From: DATGSL01 sp964645585
GTDB lineage: Bacteria > Verrucomicrobiota > Verrucomicrobiia > Opitutales > T3Sed10-336
NCBI GenBank assembly: GCA_964645585.1
Contig: CAZYAN010000001.1
Span: forward strand, 1 to 64,000
DNA length: 64,000 nucleotides
Direction of reading: 5' to 3'
Position 1 is the first letter of the stretch, and every line of letters begins with the position of its first letter. Both the position numbers and the translations under genes were made by a program. Below are positions 1 to 9,643 of this stretch, one piece after another. The notes under the pieces were generated by a model that worked only from the letters and a program-made list of their open reading frames with translations, was not told the origin of the DNA and ran no database searches.

Positions 1-1
1 A

Positions 2-886
2 TCCGTAACCACAGACCCGGTCGGGTTTGTGAAGACCTCGCTTCCTTCGGGTTACACGGCCCTCGGGATCAACATCGTAAAGCCTGCTGAGTTTTCCGGG
101 ACTGTGAGTGCTGTGGACGGCAATACTATCACTGTTTCTGGCGAACCTGCCCTCGACGCTGGAGCTCACTATATTGAGGTTGCTGACGGTACTTTGGAAG
201 GGGACCGTGTTGATGTCGCAGGTGTCGCCGGGGATGTTATTACCCTCAACTTGGCATCCGCTAATAATACGATCAACACGAATGCAATCGAAATCGGCAG
301 CCGGATTATCATTCGTGAGCACTTTACTTTCGCTGATATTACCGAAATTTTGGGTGATTCTCTTCACACCGGTGGAAACTTCCCGGACAGCTCAGACCAG
401 ATCATCACATGGGAGAACGGCTTTGTAAGTCACGCTGTGTTTGATGGGGCTTGGTTTGATGGCTCGGGAAATCCTGCTGACGATAAGGTAATTGCACCAG
501 GTGTAGGGGTTCTCTTTTATGCTAATCCGGATGCCGGTGCGCGTGACCTTGAACTAACTGTATTGGGCGAAGTTCGGACGAACGATTTCGTACGCCCGCT
601 CGGAACCGGTTATCAGTTCGTCACCACTGGATTCCCGACCGATGAATCGCCGCAGAGCCTTCTCCTTGCCGATTCCCTTGTTGGCGGGGAAGACCCGAAT
701 TCAGCAGATCAAATTCTCGTCTGGGATGGTGGCTTCAACGAAAATTGGATGTTCACCGACGGTTCGTGGTATGACGGTCTCGGAAATCCAGTTACCGACG
801 CGATACTCTTCCCTGCCGATGGAGCGGCCCTTCTCAATCTTTCGACAGGTGATCCGGACTTCCGTGTGGCGAGCCGTGTCGAATGA
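2..886 (+). CDS. TIGR02597-like secreted protein, 5'-truncated by window edge
   Basis: The frame is open to the left edge, reading SVTTDPVGFVK, so the true start lies outside the window; the GTG at 29 is probably internal. The visible ~294 residues contain two related blocks: ILGDSL..SSDQIITWENGF...WFDGSGNP and LADSLV..SADQILVWDGGF...WYDGLGNP. The TTDPVGF opening and the SADQI.VWD..F....W.D..GNP blocks resemble the TIGR02597 family, known mainly from Verrucomicrobia, often near PEP-CTERM genes. Function unknown; probably exported or surface-associated. It ends with TGA 46 nt before the PEP-CTERM gene, so co-transcription is likely. Family assignment is from memory of the motif pattern. Confidence 0.7.
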   Translation, partial: SVTTDPVGFVKTSLPSGYTALGINIVKPAEFSGTVSAVDGNTITVSGEPALDAGAHYIEVADGTLEGDRVDVAGVAGDVITLNLASANNTINTNAIEIGSRIIIREHFTFADITEILGDSLHTGGNFPDSSDQIITWENGFVSHAVFDGAWFDGSGNPADDKVIAPGVGVLFYANPDAGARDLELTVLGEVRTNDFVRPLGTGYQFVTTGFPTDESPQSLLLADSLVGGEDPNSADQILVWDGGFNENWMFTDGSWYDGLGNPVTDAILFPADGAALLNLSTGDPDFRVASRVE

Positions 887-931
887 TCAACGTGTTAACC
901 ACTTCAACCTTCAAATAACAACTGTAATACT

Positions 932-1552
932 ATGAAGTATCTAAAAACATTGATTGTGGCATCGTCCGCCTTCGTCTTAACCAGCGGATTGATGGCGAGC
1001 CAGCTGCGCATAGAAAGTACTGGTACCATTCCGGGCTTGGATGCATCTGGTGCAAGCTTGACTGAGGCCGGTGCCGGAGCCTTTACTTTCGAAGTCGGTG
1101 CCTTCAGTGGCTTCACCCCGAATGGGGGCAACGTGGCAGATTGGCTTGCCAATTGGACCAGTGTTGCGTCGGCTCCATGGCAGACGAGTGGTCCATTTGC
1201 GAATCGGTTCCGTGGACCAACCCTGTTCAATGTCCCCGAATTGGTTGGCCAACAGGGATATATTTGGGGCTACAACAGTCAAACGGATTTCGTCACGGGT
1301 CAATGGATTCTTGTGACCAATGCGGCATGGACCTTCCCGGCGATCAATGAGTTGCAGCTTCCCAACGATATCGCACCTGAAAATGTTTGGAGCATTAATG
1401 GCGAAGGCAATATTGCAATTCTTGGGAGCTTCATCAACGGTAATCCCGCTGAAGGTTTCCAGCTCGCAGCCGTTCCTGAGCCTTCGACCTATGCTCTTAT
1501 CTTCGGCCTCGGCATCCTTGGATTCCTCGGATACCGCCGGGTTCGGAAATAA
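932..1552 (+). CDS. PEP-CTERM sorting domain protein
   Basis: A 206-residue exported protein. An N-terminal signal peptide (MKYLKTLIVASSAFVLTSG, cleavage probably after LMA) is followed by ~150 residues with no recognised domain. The C-terminus is a textbook PEP-CTERM signal: VPEPSTYALIFGLGILGFLG then the basic tail YRRVRK. In known systems such proteins are processed by exosortase (EpsH/XrtA-type) and delivered to the outer surface or matrix. No exosortase is in the window. It follows the TIGR02597-like gene closely and is followed by a strong terminator, which closes the unit. Confidence 0.92.
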   Translation: MKYLKTLIVASSAFVLTSGLMASQLRIESTGTIPGLDASGASLTEAGAGAFTFEVGAFSGFTPNGGNVADWLANWTSVASAPWQTSGPFANRFRGPTLFNVPELVGQQGYIWGYNSQTDFVTGQWILVTNAAWTFPAINELQLPNDIAPENVWSINGEGNIAILGSFINGNPAEGFQLAAVPEPSTYALIFGLGILGFLGYRRVRK

Positions 1553-1577
1553 GCAAAGGTTTCTGATCCTTTAAACG

Positions 1578-1611
1578 AAAAAGCCGCGACCTTCATAGGT
1601 TGCGGCTTTTT
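1578..1611 (+). terminator. Rho-independent terminator after PEP-CTERM gene
   Basis: A perfect-looking hairpin with a 15-bp stem (AAAAAGCCGCGACCT pairing AGGTTGCGGCTTTTT with one G-T wobble) and a 4-nt loop, ending in a T-run. It lies 25 nt after the stop codon. The A-run/T-run symmetry could let it work on both strands. Confidence 0.9.
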
Positions 1612-1903
1612 CATTTTTATCACCTTCGAAATTTCCCGCACTTCGATGCGTGTCAGCTCGTTCTTGGGGGGCTAACGTCGGAGCTGGTTTGATGATCACA
1701 AAAGCCGAACGGTGCCAGGTTCAGATATTATTGATCAAATGCGACTTTCTGAATCGGCACGCGGCCTTCGACAGCAGGATAAAGAAGTGTCGCCCGCATT
1801 GTTCGGTTCACCGCGTGGTCCGCGGACTCCAGCGCCCCGCGCGAACGTCGGATGCCAGCGATGCCGAATCTGTCTCCTAGGATGAACTGATGCCGGCGTG
1901 TCC
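1612..1903. other. Intergenic stretch with no supported gene
   Basis: About 290 bases between the terminator and the dispersed repeat. Several short open frames exist on both strands, but none has a ribosome binding site or a recognisable domain. It may be decayed intergenic repeat material; nothing firmer can be said. Confidence 0.4.
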
Positions 1904-1970
1904 AAAAGTGGCAGCGGCTTCCAGCCCCTGCTCCGCATGGCAAAGCGGCAAGAAGCCGCTTCCATTCTTC
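1904..1970 (+). repeat. Dispersed palindromic repeat, copy 1
   Basis: About 67 bases starting AAAAGTGGCAGCGGCTTC and containing CCGCATGGCAAAGCGGCAAGA. A second copy lies at 9511-9577 with one indel and scattered substitutions. The inner part contains AGCGGCTTC and its complement GAAGCCGCT, so it can fold as a hairpin like REP/BIME elements. Both copies are intergenic. Confidence 0.7.
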
Positions 1971-2053
1971 GAGTTCAGCTATATGCTCTTGGCATTCGTT
2001 CTTGGGCGAATTGCTCTTGCATGCCGAAATGGGCTCGGAATTGAACAGCGTGA

Positions 2054-2836
2054 ATGTCTTTCTTGTCCCTTCCGCGCGGGGACAGCGAGCGTTTTTTATC
2101 GAATCCTGACGGCGACACGACAGTGATACCTGCTATCGATTCAATTTCTCCTTACACGTTCGCCCGCTCGGGGGTTTTGCCGCTCTTTCTCGTACTTTTT
2201 CTGATTGGGTTTCTCACCGGGAAGCTCTTCGCTGAACCGGCAGCGTGCGGAGAGGATGCGGAGCGTTCCCCGCGACTGGAAGCCGCTCTTGCTCTTTATG
2301 AGCAAGGCTGGCACGGAGATGATCGTGCCTTGCTTGAGGCGTTGGACTTGTTTGAGACGATGCGGTCATCGTCGGCCGCGTCGCCTGTTGTTCGTGCCTA
2401 TTTTGGAAGTGCATGCCTCGCGCGAGCGCGGATGGTGAGCGATCGTGAAAAGCCTCGATGGCTTCGCAGGGGCGCGAAGGAACTGGATGACGCGGTCGAG
2501 GCGGCACCGGAAAATCCGCAGGTTCGGCTGCTCCGTGCAAGAAGTATGGCGATTCTTCCTCGGATGGCTGGGCGGATGGAAACTGTGGAAGACGATTATG
2601 ATTGGCTGATCGATCAGGCTGAAGGAGACTCCAGTCTTGATCCCGTGTGTCGCCAAGCGATCTATTATCATGCCGGAGCATTCGCCATGCGAAATCGCGA
2701 TCATCGCGCGTTGTGTTGGCTTCGGCGGGCAGCGGAACCAGGACCGATTGGAGGCGTTGTGTGGCAGCGCCTCCACCGCATGCTGCGGTATGCGGAGAAT
2801 GAGTTTTCCCGCCAAGAAGGATCTGCTAAACAATGA
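2054..2836 (+). CDS. Hypothetical exported/anchored TPR-like protein
   Basis: Up to 260 residues. One hydrophobic segment (LPLFLVLFLIGFLTG, about residues 42-56) is a signal peptide or anchor. After it comes an alpha-helical region rich in Ala/Arg/Leu, with TPR-like spacing (ALALYEQGWHGDDRALLEALDLFETM; GAKELDDAVEAAPENPQVRLLRARSM). The start is uncertain: the ATG at 2054 has no clear ribosome binding site, and a GTG at 2123 would give a more normal signal peptide. The stop codon overlaps the hpt start by 4 nt (ATGA), indicating translational coupling. No family recognised; a role in scaffolding or binding is only suggested by the repeats. Confidence 0.65.
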   Translation: MSFLSLPRGDSERFLSNPDGDTTVIPAIDSISPYTFARSGVLPLFLVLFLIGFLTGKLFAEPAACGEDAERSPRLEAALALYEQGWHGDDRALLEALDLFETMRSSSAASPVVRAYFGSACLARARMVSDREKPRWLRRGAKELDDAVEAAPENPQVRLLRARSMAILPRMAGRMETVEDDYDWLIDQAEGDSSLDPVCRQAIYYHAGAFAMRNRDHRALCWLRRAAEPGPIGGVVWQRLHRMLRYAENEFSRQEGSAKQ

Positions 2837-3384
2837 TTGAAGAGCTGGAAGAGATCCTGGTGACCGAGGAGGAACTGGCGCGGCGGACGCGCGAGCTGGG
2901 AGAGGAGATTACTTCTCACTATCAAAGTGAAGAAGTTACGGTTGTTGCGATTATAAACGGCGCGCTTTTTTTCACCGCGGACCTGCTTCGGCAGTTGTCG
3001 TTGCCAGTCAGGCTTGATTGCACGCGCATCGCGAGCTACCGGAACGAAACAATATCGCAAGGAGAGCCGGAGATTCTGTTTAACATCACCCTGGAGGTCG
3101 AAGGCCGGCATGTGCTGATCATCGATGATATTCTGGATACGGGAAAGACCCTGCTGAAGATAGCGGAGACATTCCGGAAAATTAATCCGCGGTCGCTCCG
3201 GACCTGCGTGCTCCTTGAGAAAGAAGGGCGGCGGGAGGTTCCGATCGAGGCTGATTTTGTCGGTTTCAGGATTCCCGATAAGTTCGTGGTAGGCTATGGC
3301 CTCGATTTTGCCGAACGCTACCGCAATCTCCCGTGCATTGGCGTATTGAAACCGGAATTCCAGAATCCGCCGGAGTGGAAATGA
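2833..3384 (+). CDS. hpt: Hypoxanthine phosphoribosyltransferase
   Basis: 183 residues, the usual length for this cytoplasmic purine-salvage enzyme, which converts hypoxanthine (and guanine in many homologues) plus PRPP to the nucleotide. The PRPP-binding loop VLIIDDILDTGKT is at residues 94-106, and IINGALFF (40-47) and FVVGYGLDFAERYRNLP near the C-terminus are family hallmarks. The ATG overlaps the preceding stop by 4 nt. The 3' flank carries an AT-rich short tandem repeat rather than a clear terminator. Confidence 0.95.
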   Translation: MIEELEEILVTEEELARRTRELGEEITSHYQSEEVTVVAIINGALFFTADLLRQLSLPVRLDCTRIASYRNETISQGEPEILFNITLEVEGRHVLIIDDILDTGKTLLKIAETFRKINPRSLRTCVLLEKEGRREVPIEADFVGFRIPDKFVVGYGLDFAERYRNLPCIGVLKPEFQNPPEWK

Positions 3385-3396
3385 GGGGGAGTTTTT

Positions 3397-3420
3397 ATTT
3401 TAGATTTTAGATTTTAGATT
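3397..3420. repeat. Short AT-rich tandem repeat (attttag)n
   Basis: 3.4 copies of the 7-mer ATTTTAG between the convergent hpt and trpS genes. No function visible. Confidence 0.8.
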
Positions 3421-3453
3421 GGGGTCCGTGCGAAGAGCTGCGAATCAAGGCGA

Positions 3454-4467
3454 TCAGCTGGTTTGGCGCGGGACGAATCCGGTTTTGCGGTAAACTTTTG
3501 TAAGCATCTTCCACGCGCGGCGCTGAGCATGGTCTCCACCCGTCTTCAAGACGTCGGAAAGGTAATCTTTGTTCCGCATGAGCTCGTGGTAACGCTTTTG
3601 AACCGGTTCGAGTTTTGCAACAACCGCATCCGCGACCGCCTTCTTGAAAACGCCGTAGCCGGCGGATCCGAACTCGGCCTCTAAATCAGCAACCGGCCGG
3701 CCAGTTACGGCACTGAAAATGGTTAGAAGGTTCGTGATCCCTGGTTTCTCTTCCGCCGCTCGCACCTCGTTACCCGAATCCGTTACCGCGGAACCGATTT
3801 TCTTTCGAATAACCTCTGGCGGATCGAGAAGCAGAAGGCAGGCCGCGGGATTCTCGTCCGACTTCGACATCTTTTTCGTCGGATCCTGGAGCGACATGAT
3901 GCGCGCGCCAGTGGCTGGAATGTACGGTTCAGGAACCTTGAATGTGTCTGAGTAGGTGGCGTTGAAACGCTGAGCGAGGTTGCGCGCCAGTTCGAGGTGT
4001 TGCTTTTGGTCTTCTCCGACCGGCACGAGATCGGCGTTGTAAAGAAGAATATCGGCAGCCATCAGCACCGGGTAGAAGAGAAGCCCTGCGTTGATACTGG
4101 CACCCGGCTTTGCGGATTTCTCCTTAAACTGCGTCATTCGATGGAGGTCGCCCACGGGACAGAGGCAGGCGAGGATCCAGGCGAGTTCCGTGTGCCCGAC
4201 GACGTGTGATTGAACAAAGATGTGAGATTGGGCGGGATCGAGCCCGCACGCGATGTATTGCGCCGCGAGAGCGAGGGTCCGCTGGCGAAGCTCCGCCGGG
4301 ACGTAGCGGACGGTGATTGCGTGCATGTCCACCACCGGGAAGAGGCAATCGTATGTGTCCTGCATGATCGCCCAATTCATGACTGCACCAAGATAGTTCC
4401 CGAGAGTCATCTCTCCCGAGGGCTGGGCACCGGTTAAGATCAGCGGTCGTTCTTTGGAATCAGTCAT
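3454..4467 (-). CDS. trpS: Tryptophanyl-tRNA synthetase
   Basis: 337 residues, normal for bacterial class I TrpRS, which charges tRNA-Trp with ATP in the cytoplasm. The HIGH-type signature TGAQPSGEMTLGN occupies residues 12-24 and the KMSKS loop (KKMSKSDEN) residues 198-206. The order of the core motifs, including GEDQKQHLEL and the AGLLFYPVLMAADILLY helix, is typical. Convergent with hpt; the upstream side faces tRNA-Leu on the same strand. Confidence 0.97.
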   Translation of the reverse strand: MTDSKERPLILTGAQPSGEMTLGNYLGAVMNWAIMQDTYDCLFPVVDMHAITVRYVPAELRQRTLALAAQYIACGLDPAQSHIFVQSHVVGHTELAWILACLCPVGDLHRMTQFKEKSAKPGASINAGLLFYPVLMAADILLYNADLVPVGEDQKQHLELARNLAQRFNATYSDTFKVPEPYIPATGARIMSLQDPTKKMSKSDENPAACLLLLDPPEVIRKKIGSAVTDSGNEVRAAEEKPGITNLLTIFSAVTGRPVADLEAEFGSAGYGVFKKAVADAVVAKLEPVQKRYHELMRNKDYLSDVLKTGGDHAQRRAWKMLTKVYRKTGFVPRQTS

Positions 4468-4654
4468 CGCACGGTTTCAACCACAATTGGGCAGAAATGG
4501 ACACAACTAAAGCGCGGAGCAGCCGCATTTTCCCGGTCTGGTAATCACCGCGCAAGCTGGTTTGGAAAAGAAGTTGCGGTCTGCAACTCGGTTACCGGTC
4601 TTCAGCGGGATTATGGGCCACTCCGCTGCAAATCCAGGGAAAGCTGAATGAGAT
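4468..4654. other. Intergenic region upstream of trpS
   Basis: Between trpS and the tRNA-Leu gene, both on the minus strand. It must contain the trpS promoter unless transcription continues from the tRNA, but no distinctive element was recognised. Confidence 0.4.
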
Positions 4655-4741
4655 TGGTGCCGAGGAGGGGACTTGAACCCCTACGCCCGTGAAGGCACTA
4701 GAACCTGAATCTAGCGCGTCTGCCAATTCCGCCACCTCGGC
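4655..4741 (-). tRNA. tRNA-Leu (anticodon CAG)
   Basis: On the minus strand the 87-nt gene begins GCCGAGGTGGCGGAATTGGC and ends with the acceptor CCTCGGC, discriminator A and encoded CCA. The acceptor stem is GCCGAGG/CCTCGGC, the anticodon loop TTCAGGT gives CAG, the long variable arm TGCCTTCACGGGCGT is typical of class II tRNA-Leu, and the T arm reads GGGGTTCAAGTCCCC. It decodes CUG, a common codon at this GC content. Confidence 0.96.
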
Positions 4742-5179
4742 ACACGGCCTCATTCGGAAGAAAGGATACTACTAGAATGTCTTGGATTTTTCCTGCAACT
4801 CAAATCGGCGAATTTTTTGACAACGCCAAAATCGGGCCAAAACCATCCTCAGAAAGGCTTCAGCCGTGAATGCATCAAAATCACCCGATACTGATCGGTG
4901 TCGTGAGGATTGAAATCAGCAAATCAGTCTAGAAGAACGAGGGATGGGTCCGCTTCTGGGAGTTTGCTGCCTTAGGCAAAGCTGCGAAGCGTTCAGGGCG
5001 GGCAGACGTTCCGCCTGGAGGAGCTTTGGCCAGTTGTTCGCGTCTGCCTTGTGTGCATGGGTGGTTCAAGTTTCATTAGCCGGAGGCTGTGGTTAGGCAT
5101 CCGCGTGGCTGCTGATTGCGTGCTTGCTACTTCGAATCGAGCGCTCATATCGTTGTCGCCTTCGCGCCTAAAGTAACTT
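4742..5179. other. Intergenic region between tRNA-Leu and hisH
   Basis: About 440 bases between divergent transcription units. Promoters for the tRNA and for hisH should be here. No supported ORF, RNA fold or repeat was recognised; a 70-codon minus-strand frame has no supporting signal. Confidence 0.5.
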
Positions 5180-5818
5180 ATGAGTGCACTATCAATCGCC
5201 GTCATCGACTACGGCATGGGAAATTTGCGCAGTGTCTGCAAGGCGCTCGAATTCGTCGGCGCTGAACCGATGCTTGCGTCTGATCCCGGTGATCTAGCGT
5301 CCGCGGCCGGGGTCGTTTTTCCCGGACAAGGGGCGCTCGGTGACTGTATGGCGGCTCTGAACAGGAACGGCTTGCGAAACGCCTTGCGGGAGTGGATCGC
5401 GGCGGATAAGCCGTATTTGGGGGTGTGTCTCGGTTTACAGGCGCTCTTTGAGCACTCGGAGGAAGCGGACGAGCCGGGGCTGGGTGTTTTTGCGGGAAAA
5501 GTTGTGCGTTTTCGGCTGCCGGCCGCGTTCAAGATTCCGCACATGGGGTGGAATGAAGTGCGCTTTATCCAGCAAGATTCACCGTTACGGCACGGAATGG
5601 CGGCGGAGGGTGAGCAATTTTACTTTGTGCACAGCTATTATGTCGTTCCGGAAGACCGGGATCTTGTGCTGTGTGAAACCGACTACGGCGGAACTTTTGT
5701 CAGCGCGATCGCACGGGGAAATTGTTACGCGACGCAGTTCCATCCGGAGAAGAGCCAAGCCAACGGCCTGCTCCTTTATCGGAATTTTGTTGAACGAGTG
5801 GTTCGCCCCGGCCTTTAA
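5180..5818 (+). CDS. hisH: Imidazole glycerol phosphate synthase, glutamine amidotransferase subunit
   Basis: 212 residues, the usual HisH length. It is a class I glutaminase that supplies ammonia to HisF in histidine biosynthesis. The nucleophile elbow is GVCLGLQALF with Cys83; the catalytic His188 and Glu190 are in QFHPEKSQ. The N-terminus IAVIDYGMGNLRSV is characteristic. hisF is not adjacent and not in the window, so the partner must be elsewhere. gltA follows 43 nt later on the same strand. Confidence 0.95.
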   Translation: MSALSIAVIDYGMGNLRSVCKALEFVGAEPMLASDPGDLASAAGVVFPGQGALGDCMAALNRNGLRNALREWIAADKPYLGVCLGLQALFEHSEEADEPGLGVFAGKVVRFRLPAAFKIPHMGWNEVRFIQQDSPLRHGMAAEGEQFYFVHSYYVVPEDRDLVLCETDYGGTFVSAIARGNCYATQFHPEKSQANGLLLYRNFVERVVRPGL

Positions 5819-5861
5819 TACCTGTTCGATTTGCCACGTAATGATCTCATCCCAGGAAAAG

Positions 5862-7157
<1,296 letters not shown>

Positions 7158-7252
7158 GCCGGCTCGGTGGCCACCGGGGCTTTGGGAGGATTGAGCCGGT
7201 TTTGTTTCTTTCCGTTACGCCTTTGGCAGAAAGTTTGTTTTTTCGACGAAAT

Positions 7253-7286
7253 AAAAAACCCCGCCTCGGAAGGAGGCGGGGTTTTT
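7253..7286. terminator. Bidirectional rho-independent terminator
   Basis: A hairpin AAAAACCCCGCCTC with complement GAGGCGGGGTTTTT and a small loop, between convergent gltA and the minus-strand gene ending at 7318. The A-run on one side and the T-run on the other allow termination of both genes. Confidence 0.92.
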
Positions 7287-7317
7287 CTGTTAAGGAAGAA
7301 GAGGAACCCTGAATTGA

Positions 7318-9327
7318 TTATTTCTGGAGGGCCCGCAGTCGCATGAAACCTCTCGAGGAGGGATCGCCGGGGAAATCGATGGCGCGAACGGTGACGGTTT
7401 CGATTCCGCCTTCCGCGATGATTTCCTCGGCGGTCAGCAGCTCGCCCGAGTCCCACGTAACGAGATCGGTGGAGACTTCGACGACATACTCGACATCGTC
7501 GATGCCGGCCGGCCGCTGATAAACGAGAGCGAGCTGGTCCCCGATGAAGCCGGCGATTGGAAGGCGGTCGCGCGCCGGAGTGTGCGGCTCGAGACCCAGC
7601 GCGTATTTCATGAGGTTGGAAATCCCATCGCCGGCCGGAGCGGCGTCCGGTCCGCTGATGGCGGGATTTCCGAGTTCCTCCGAATTGAATTTATCGGCCT
7701 GCCACACGGCGAAACCGCTCTCGGGGATCTGAAGTTCCGGAAGGTCGCGACCGACAACGATTTCGTTGTAAATCCGGACGTTGTCGATGTTCAGGACGAT
7801 TGAATTTCCGGAGAACGTCGCCATCAGGAAGCCGGTGAACGAATCGGCGTTGGTGAGTTCGAGTCCGACGATGCCGGGCTCGTCGCCGGGTCCAACCGCG
7901 GGATCATAGGCCCATGCCGCGGCGCTGTTTGCCGGCAGCGTCCAGGAACCCGTGCCGTCGTCACGGGAATACTCGACATCCTGGTCGGTCGTATTGATGA
8001 GATAATCGACGCGGACATGATCGTTCTGCTCGTAGAGCCCCGCATTGCGAAGTTCTCGGACATCGAGCTGGTCGAGCGTTGTTCCCGTTCCGGTTCCGGA
8101 ATACATGCGCATCCCGAGGCGGCTGGAGGTAGTAAAGGGCGATTCATTCGGCTCGATGAATTCCATCGAGAAGGTAATCAATTCCGGTCCCGCTCCGGGC
8201 TCGAAAATATTGGTGACCCCGAGGTTGATCGTCGTCTGAGGGGAGAAAACGCTAACTTGAACATACTGGTTGGGATTCCCTTGCCGGAAGATGCCTGTTT
8301 CATCGGTATGGATTGTCACAGTGCCGCGGGCGTCGCCCTGCCGGACCCAGTTCCATCGGTCCTCCGGCAATGGCTCGTTTGGAGTATAGCTCTCGAAATC
8401 ATCCATGAAAACAAGGTCTTCACGCGGCGCGGGGTCGGCCGCGAGGGCGACGCCGAAAGCGGCGAGGCCATGGACCAAAGGCGAAGCCATGCCCGTTTCG
8501 AGATTCAGGGCGGTCAGGTTGGTGCCGTCGACGAAAACGAGGTACTTGCCTGATGGACTGAGGTCGATGCCGAGCGGCCGTCCCGCGGCTGTGTAGAGCG
8601 GCACGTCGCTCGTGGGATTGATGCTGATCTGCCTGATCGTGCGCTCCCCAGTGGCGTGATCCGTTCTGTAAAGCAGATTGTTCTCCGTATCGGCAACGAG
8701 ACCGTAGGTCTGATGGGAACCCGCCCCAAAAAATTGTTCACTGGCAGTCTTCGTTGTCAAATTCACAACCCAAATCGCGTTGCTGTCGTCGGCGGCGGTG
8801 ATCAGAGCCATTTCGTTCGAATTCAACAGCGCGATGCCGGTGTGGTTGCTGAACGGCTTCACAATGAGGTCAAGATTCTCGCCCGTATCGAGATCCGCCG
8901 AGAAAAGACCTTCCGTCCAGGAGGTGAAGTAGAGCTTGTTGTTTGCCTCATCAATTTCGAGGAATTGCGGGGCGGTATAGAGCGCGTTCGGCAGGATAAA
9001 CGGCGCGGCATTGTCGCCGTTCCGTTCCGCGCGCCAAATCTGGCTGGCGGTCGGATTGGCCGGGTCGCCGTTGTCGGTCCAGTAGATATGCGTGTCCGTG
9101 ACCGCGACGTCGATCGCTCTTCCGGCCATGATTCCTGTTCCGTCGAAGACGACAGTCGGGTTCATGCCGTCGGCGGCGGATCCGTAGATCAGCGTGTCCT
9201 TGGTCCAGTAGATGTCGTAGGCCGCGGAAGTAATAGCCGCGGAGGCGAGGAGGGCCGCGCACGCCACGAAGAGTCCGTGGAGGCGGAGCCGTTTCCCGCG
9301 CGGGAATTGTGGCTGAATTCCAAACAT
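7318..9327 (-). CDS. Secreted beta-propeller-like protein with shared C-terminal domain
   Basis: 669 residues from the ATG at 9327, preferred over an upstream start because an AAGGAAAAG ribosome binding site precedes it and a signal peptide (MFGIQPQFPRGKRLRLHGLF, cleavage near SAA) follows. Residues ~38-300 look like low-density-lipoprotein-type propeller blades (IYWTKDTLIYGS, IYWTDNGDP, NLLYRTDHATGERTIRQI). The middle part (~320-525) is probably a beta-sandwich (LDQLDVRELRNAG, VRVDYLINTT). The last ~130 residues (AGDGISNLMKYALGLEP, then VEYVVEVSTDLVTW) are a domain found in four other proteins of this window. Ligand and role unknown; probably surface or periplasmic. Confidence 0.8.
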   Translation of the reverse strand: MFGIQPQFPRGKRLRLHGLFVACAALLASAAITSAAYDIYWTKDTLIYGSAADGMNPTVVFDGTGIMAGRAIDVAVTDTHIYWTDNGDPANPTASQIWRAERNGDNAAPFILPNALYTAPQFLEIDEANNKLYFTSWTEGLFSADLDTGENLDLIVKPFSNHTGIALLNSNEMALITAADDSNAIWVVNLTTKTASEQFFGAGSHQTYGLVADTENNLLYRTDHATGERTIRQISINPTSDVPLYTAAGRPLGIDLSPSGKYLVFVDGTNLTALNLETGMASPLVHGLAAFGVALAADPAPREDLVFMDDFESYTPNEPLPEDRWNWVRQGDARGTVTIHTDETGIFRQGNPNQYVQVSVFSPQTTINLGVTNIFEPGAGPELITFSMEFIEPNESPFTTSSRLGMRMYSGTGTGTTLDQLDVRELRNAGLYEQNDHVRVDYLINTTDQDVEYSRDDGTGSWTLPANSAAAWAYDPAVGPGDEPGIVGLELTNADSFTGFLMATFSGNSIVLNIDNVRIYNEIVVGRDLPELQIPESGFAVWQADKFNSEELGNPAISGPDAAPAGDGISNLMKYALGLEPHTPARDRLPIAGFIGDQLALVYQRPAGIDDVEYVVEVSTDLVTWDSGELLTAEEIIAEGGIETVTVRAIDFPGDPSSRGFMRLRALQK

Positions 9328-9510
9328 GGCTTTTCCTTGGGTTGTGATGGGAGGTTGCGAGTAGTTTTTCGGTTTTCGCGCGTTTGCGCTGTAAATAGGT
9401 AAGCGAGGATGTGGAGAAATCAACGTGTCACAATTTTTGCGTTATGTTAATCGTCACATGCGGACAATGCTTGGATGCTGAGCGCAGGCAGGTATGGGGC
9501 TAATCTAACG

Positions 9511-9577
9511 AAAAGTGGCAGCGGCTTCAAAGCCGCTGATCCGCATAGCAAAGCGGCAAGATGTCACTGCCATCCTC
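9511..9577 (+). repeat. Dispersed palindromic repeat, copy 2
   Basis: Second copy of the element at 1904-1970, here reading AAAAGTGGCAGCGGCTTCAA then AGCCGCTGATCCGCATAGC. In this copy the palindrome AGCGGCTTCAAAGCCGCT is intact, a 7-bp-plus stem with a short loop. It sits in the 316-base intergenic region upstream of the 9327 start, which also holds that gene's promoter. Nothing else was recognised there. Confidence 0.7.
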
Positions 9578-9643
9578 CGGATTCACCTAATTTAGTCGAG
9601 GCTGGGCAACGCGGGATCCGCGTGGTGAGACCGGTGACGCGGA

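Noticed and set aside
1650..2126. Several 70-80 codon frames in the 1612-2053 intergenic region
   Set aside because: They overlap each other and the dispersed repeat on both strands and have no translation signals.
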